From JAWXCM01 sp034408745 (lineage in GTDB: Bacteria; Acidobacteriota; Terriglobia; Bryobacterales; Bryobacteraceae): a stretch of 5,899 bases of DNA. The stretch is taken from positions 1-5,899 of the forward strand of contig JAWXCM010000056.1 in NCBI GenBank assembly GCA_034408745.1, read 5' to 3'. This document shows, one piece after another, positions 5,394-5,899 of the stretch. Position numbers and translations under genes: made by a program. Within the stretch, counting starts at the first letter, position 1, and every line of letters starts with the position of its first letter. A model generated the notes under the pieces. The model saw nothing but the letters and a program-made list of their open reading frames with translations. It had not been told where the DNA came from and did no database searches.

Positions 5394-5739
5394 ATGTCCG
5401 ACAGTCTGTTGTCTCGTCTCGGCGGTTTCCTGCAGATGAAGCGGCCCTGCCTGCTGAACCCGAATCCAGCCGTTGTCAGCCGGATTCTGTCAGGCCGGCG
5501 CGAGTTTAGCGGCGCGCCACCGGTCCTTTGCAGGCGGGAAGCTGAAGATCCGCGATGATGGGCTGCTGGCTGTTAATCCGGATACGCGTGTTGAGCATAC
5601 GCCTTTCACCAACAACTGGTGGGAGGGGCTGAGCATGCTGCATCATCTGTTCGTGCGCGAGCACAATTCGATCTGCGATTTTCTGAAATCGAAATTTCCT
5701 GCGTGGACGGACGATGAGCTGTTCGGCTATATGCAACAT
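5394..5739 (+). pseudogene. Animal-type heme peroxidase, rearranged remnant cut by an insertion sequence
   Basis: Two pieces of an animal heme peroxidase (An_peroxidase, PF03098), normally a secreted or membrane-linked enzyme of 500 or more residues. Piece one reads from ATG 5394 (MSDSLLSRLGGFLQ) through LLNPNPAVVSRILSGRREF, which matches the family block before the distal-His region; this frame stops at 5556-5558. Piece two, in another frame, runs from about 5532: GGKLKIRDDGLLAVNPDTR, then TPFTNNWWEGLSMLHHLF, VREHNSICDFL and KFPAWTDDELFGY. NNWW, the LHHLF helix and EHN are hallmark residues of the family. The stretch that should join them (about 130 residues, including the HDWF segment) is missing, and the N-terminal part is also compressed. 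After ELFGY the expected ARLxNAALIAKIHTVEW does not follow; insertion-sequence DNA begins. It cannot make an active peroxidase. The exact 3' limit (5739) is an estimate. Confidence 0.8.
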
Positions 5740-5767
5740 CACTGCTGTCCGGCTATAAGCCGAACAG
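5719..5767. repeat. Repeats spanning the peroxidase/insertion-sequence boundary
   Basis: CTGTTCGGCTATA (5719-5731) recurs with one mismatch as CTGTCCGGCTATA (5745-5757), and its first ten bases have an exact inverted copy, AGCCGAACAG (5758-5767). The left copy codes ELFGY in the peroxidase; the inverted copy codes LFGL at the end of the transposase on the other strand. Confidence 0.6.
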
Positions 5768-5899
5768 AATCAACTGTTTGGAATTATCGACCTGTTTTTT
5801 CTGGGAGAGAGCCTCCTGAAACACCTGTAAAAGGGGCATTTTCTCAAAAAGAGTGACACTGAAAATCTGTAGAATCTGGTAGAGGCTGGCGTCCAGGCC
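5740..5899 (-). mobile_element. Insertion sequence end, probably IS4-like, truncated by the window
   Basis: Peroxidase similarity stops near 5733-5739 and a transposase 3' end begins on the opposite strand at 5753, so the element's end lies between. CACTGCTGTCCGGCTATAAG (5740-5759) is a plausible terminal inverted repeat by position, but its partner end is outside the window and no target duplication can be checked. Boundary is approximate. Confidence 0.6.
5753..5899 (-). CDS. Transposase, C-terminal 48 residues (IS4-like family)
   Basis: The frame enters from the right window edge and ends in TAG at 5755-5753. It reads GLDASLYQILQIFSVTLFEK, then MPLLQVFQEA, and ends KQLILFGL. The pattern LYxILQIxSxTLFEKxPLLQ followed by a variable stretch and a final NQLxLFxx is how I recall the C-termini of IS4-type (DUF4372-linked) transposases ending. 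The catalytic DDE residues lie outside the window, so activity cannot be judged. Base composition is clearly more AT-rich (several A and T runs) than the surrounding host genes, as expected for a mobile gene. It is antisense to, and has interrupted, the peroxidase gene. The family name is from memory of the C-terminal pattern; that it is a transposase is more secure than the exact family. Confidence 0.65.
   Translation of the reverse strand, partial: GLDASLYQILQIFSVTLFEKMPLLQVFQEALSQKKQVDNSKQLILFGL

Noticed and set aside
5242..5439. A 65-codon plus-strand frame before the peroxidase remnant
   Set aside because: Cys/Ser/Arg-rich with no similarity to the missing peroxidase N-terminus, and a different frame from the well-supported ATG at 5394.
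5511..5524. Adjacent GGCGCGCC and ACCGGT, resembling a cloning junction
   Set aside because: It coincides with the peroxidase deletion junction, but such sites arise easily in GC-rich DNA and no vector-like sequence surrounds them.
5740..5856. C-terminal 39 residues of the plus-strand peroxidase frame
   Set aside because: Similarity to peroxidases ends near ELFGY; the rest is read antisense through the transposase gene and is not a real tail.

Overview
The window looks like chromosomal DNA of a high-GC acidobacterium, most likely of the Solibacter/Bryobacter type. Three things point there: a secreted enzyme ending in what looks like the Solibacter C-terminal domain (TIGR03437), a protein of the 'ANRQNATKSTGP...' hypothetical family that I know mainly from Acidobacteriota, and a domain-of-unknown-function sugar-epimerase-like protein common in that phylum. 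This is recognition from memory; no search was run.

Layout, left to right. Positions 1-333 (+) are the 3' end of thiL (thiamine-monophosphate kinase), followed after 13 bp by a 302-codon DUF4380-like protein (347-1255, +). That gene's stop overlaps by 8 bp the stop of a convergent two-gene unit read on the minus strand: an ECF sigma factor (1636-2130) and a small two-helix membrane protein (1248-1652), probably its anti-sigma partner. A 78-bp spacer with three GGGAAC-type repeats separates the sigma gene from a divergent exported hypothetical protein (2209-2838, +). That gene's 3' end overlaps by 104 bp a minus-strand 'KSTGP' family protein (2735-3427), whose C-terminal tail seems to have run on into its neighbour.

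Positions 3592-5031 (-) encode a Tat-exported SMP-30/gluconolactonase-type beta-propeller with a short C-terminal domain. It has an excellent sigma-70 promoter (5158-5186), a 7-bp inverted repeat in its leader (5080-5101) and a possible terminator (3552-3580). The right edge holds the wreck of an animal-type heme peroxidase gene (5394 to about 5739, +). It keeps a good ribosome binding site, has lost a large internal part with a frame change, and is then cut off by an insertion sequence whose IS4-like transposase C-terminus (5753-5899, -) runs off the window.

The genes do not form one pathway. There is a housekeeping fragment (thiamine), a sigma/anti-sigma regulatory pair, and a right half of exported oxidative or carbohydrate-type enzymes with mobile-element damage. 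I see no tRNA, rRNA or CRISPR array and no convincing new multi-gene system. The most informative points are the interrupted peroxidase, the half-length C-terminal domain on the lactonase, and the overrun of the KSTGP-family gene.
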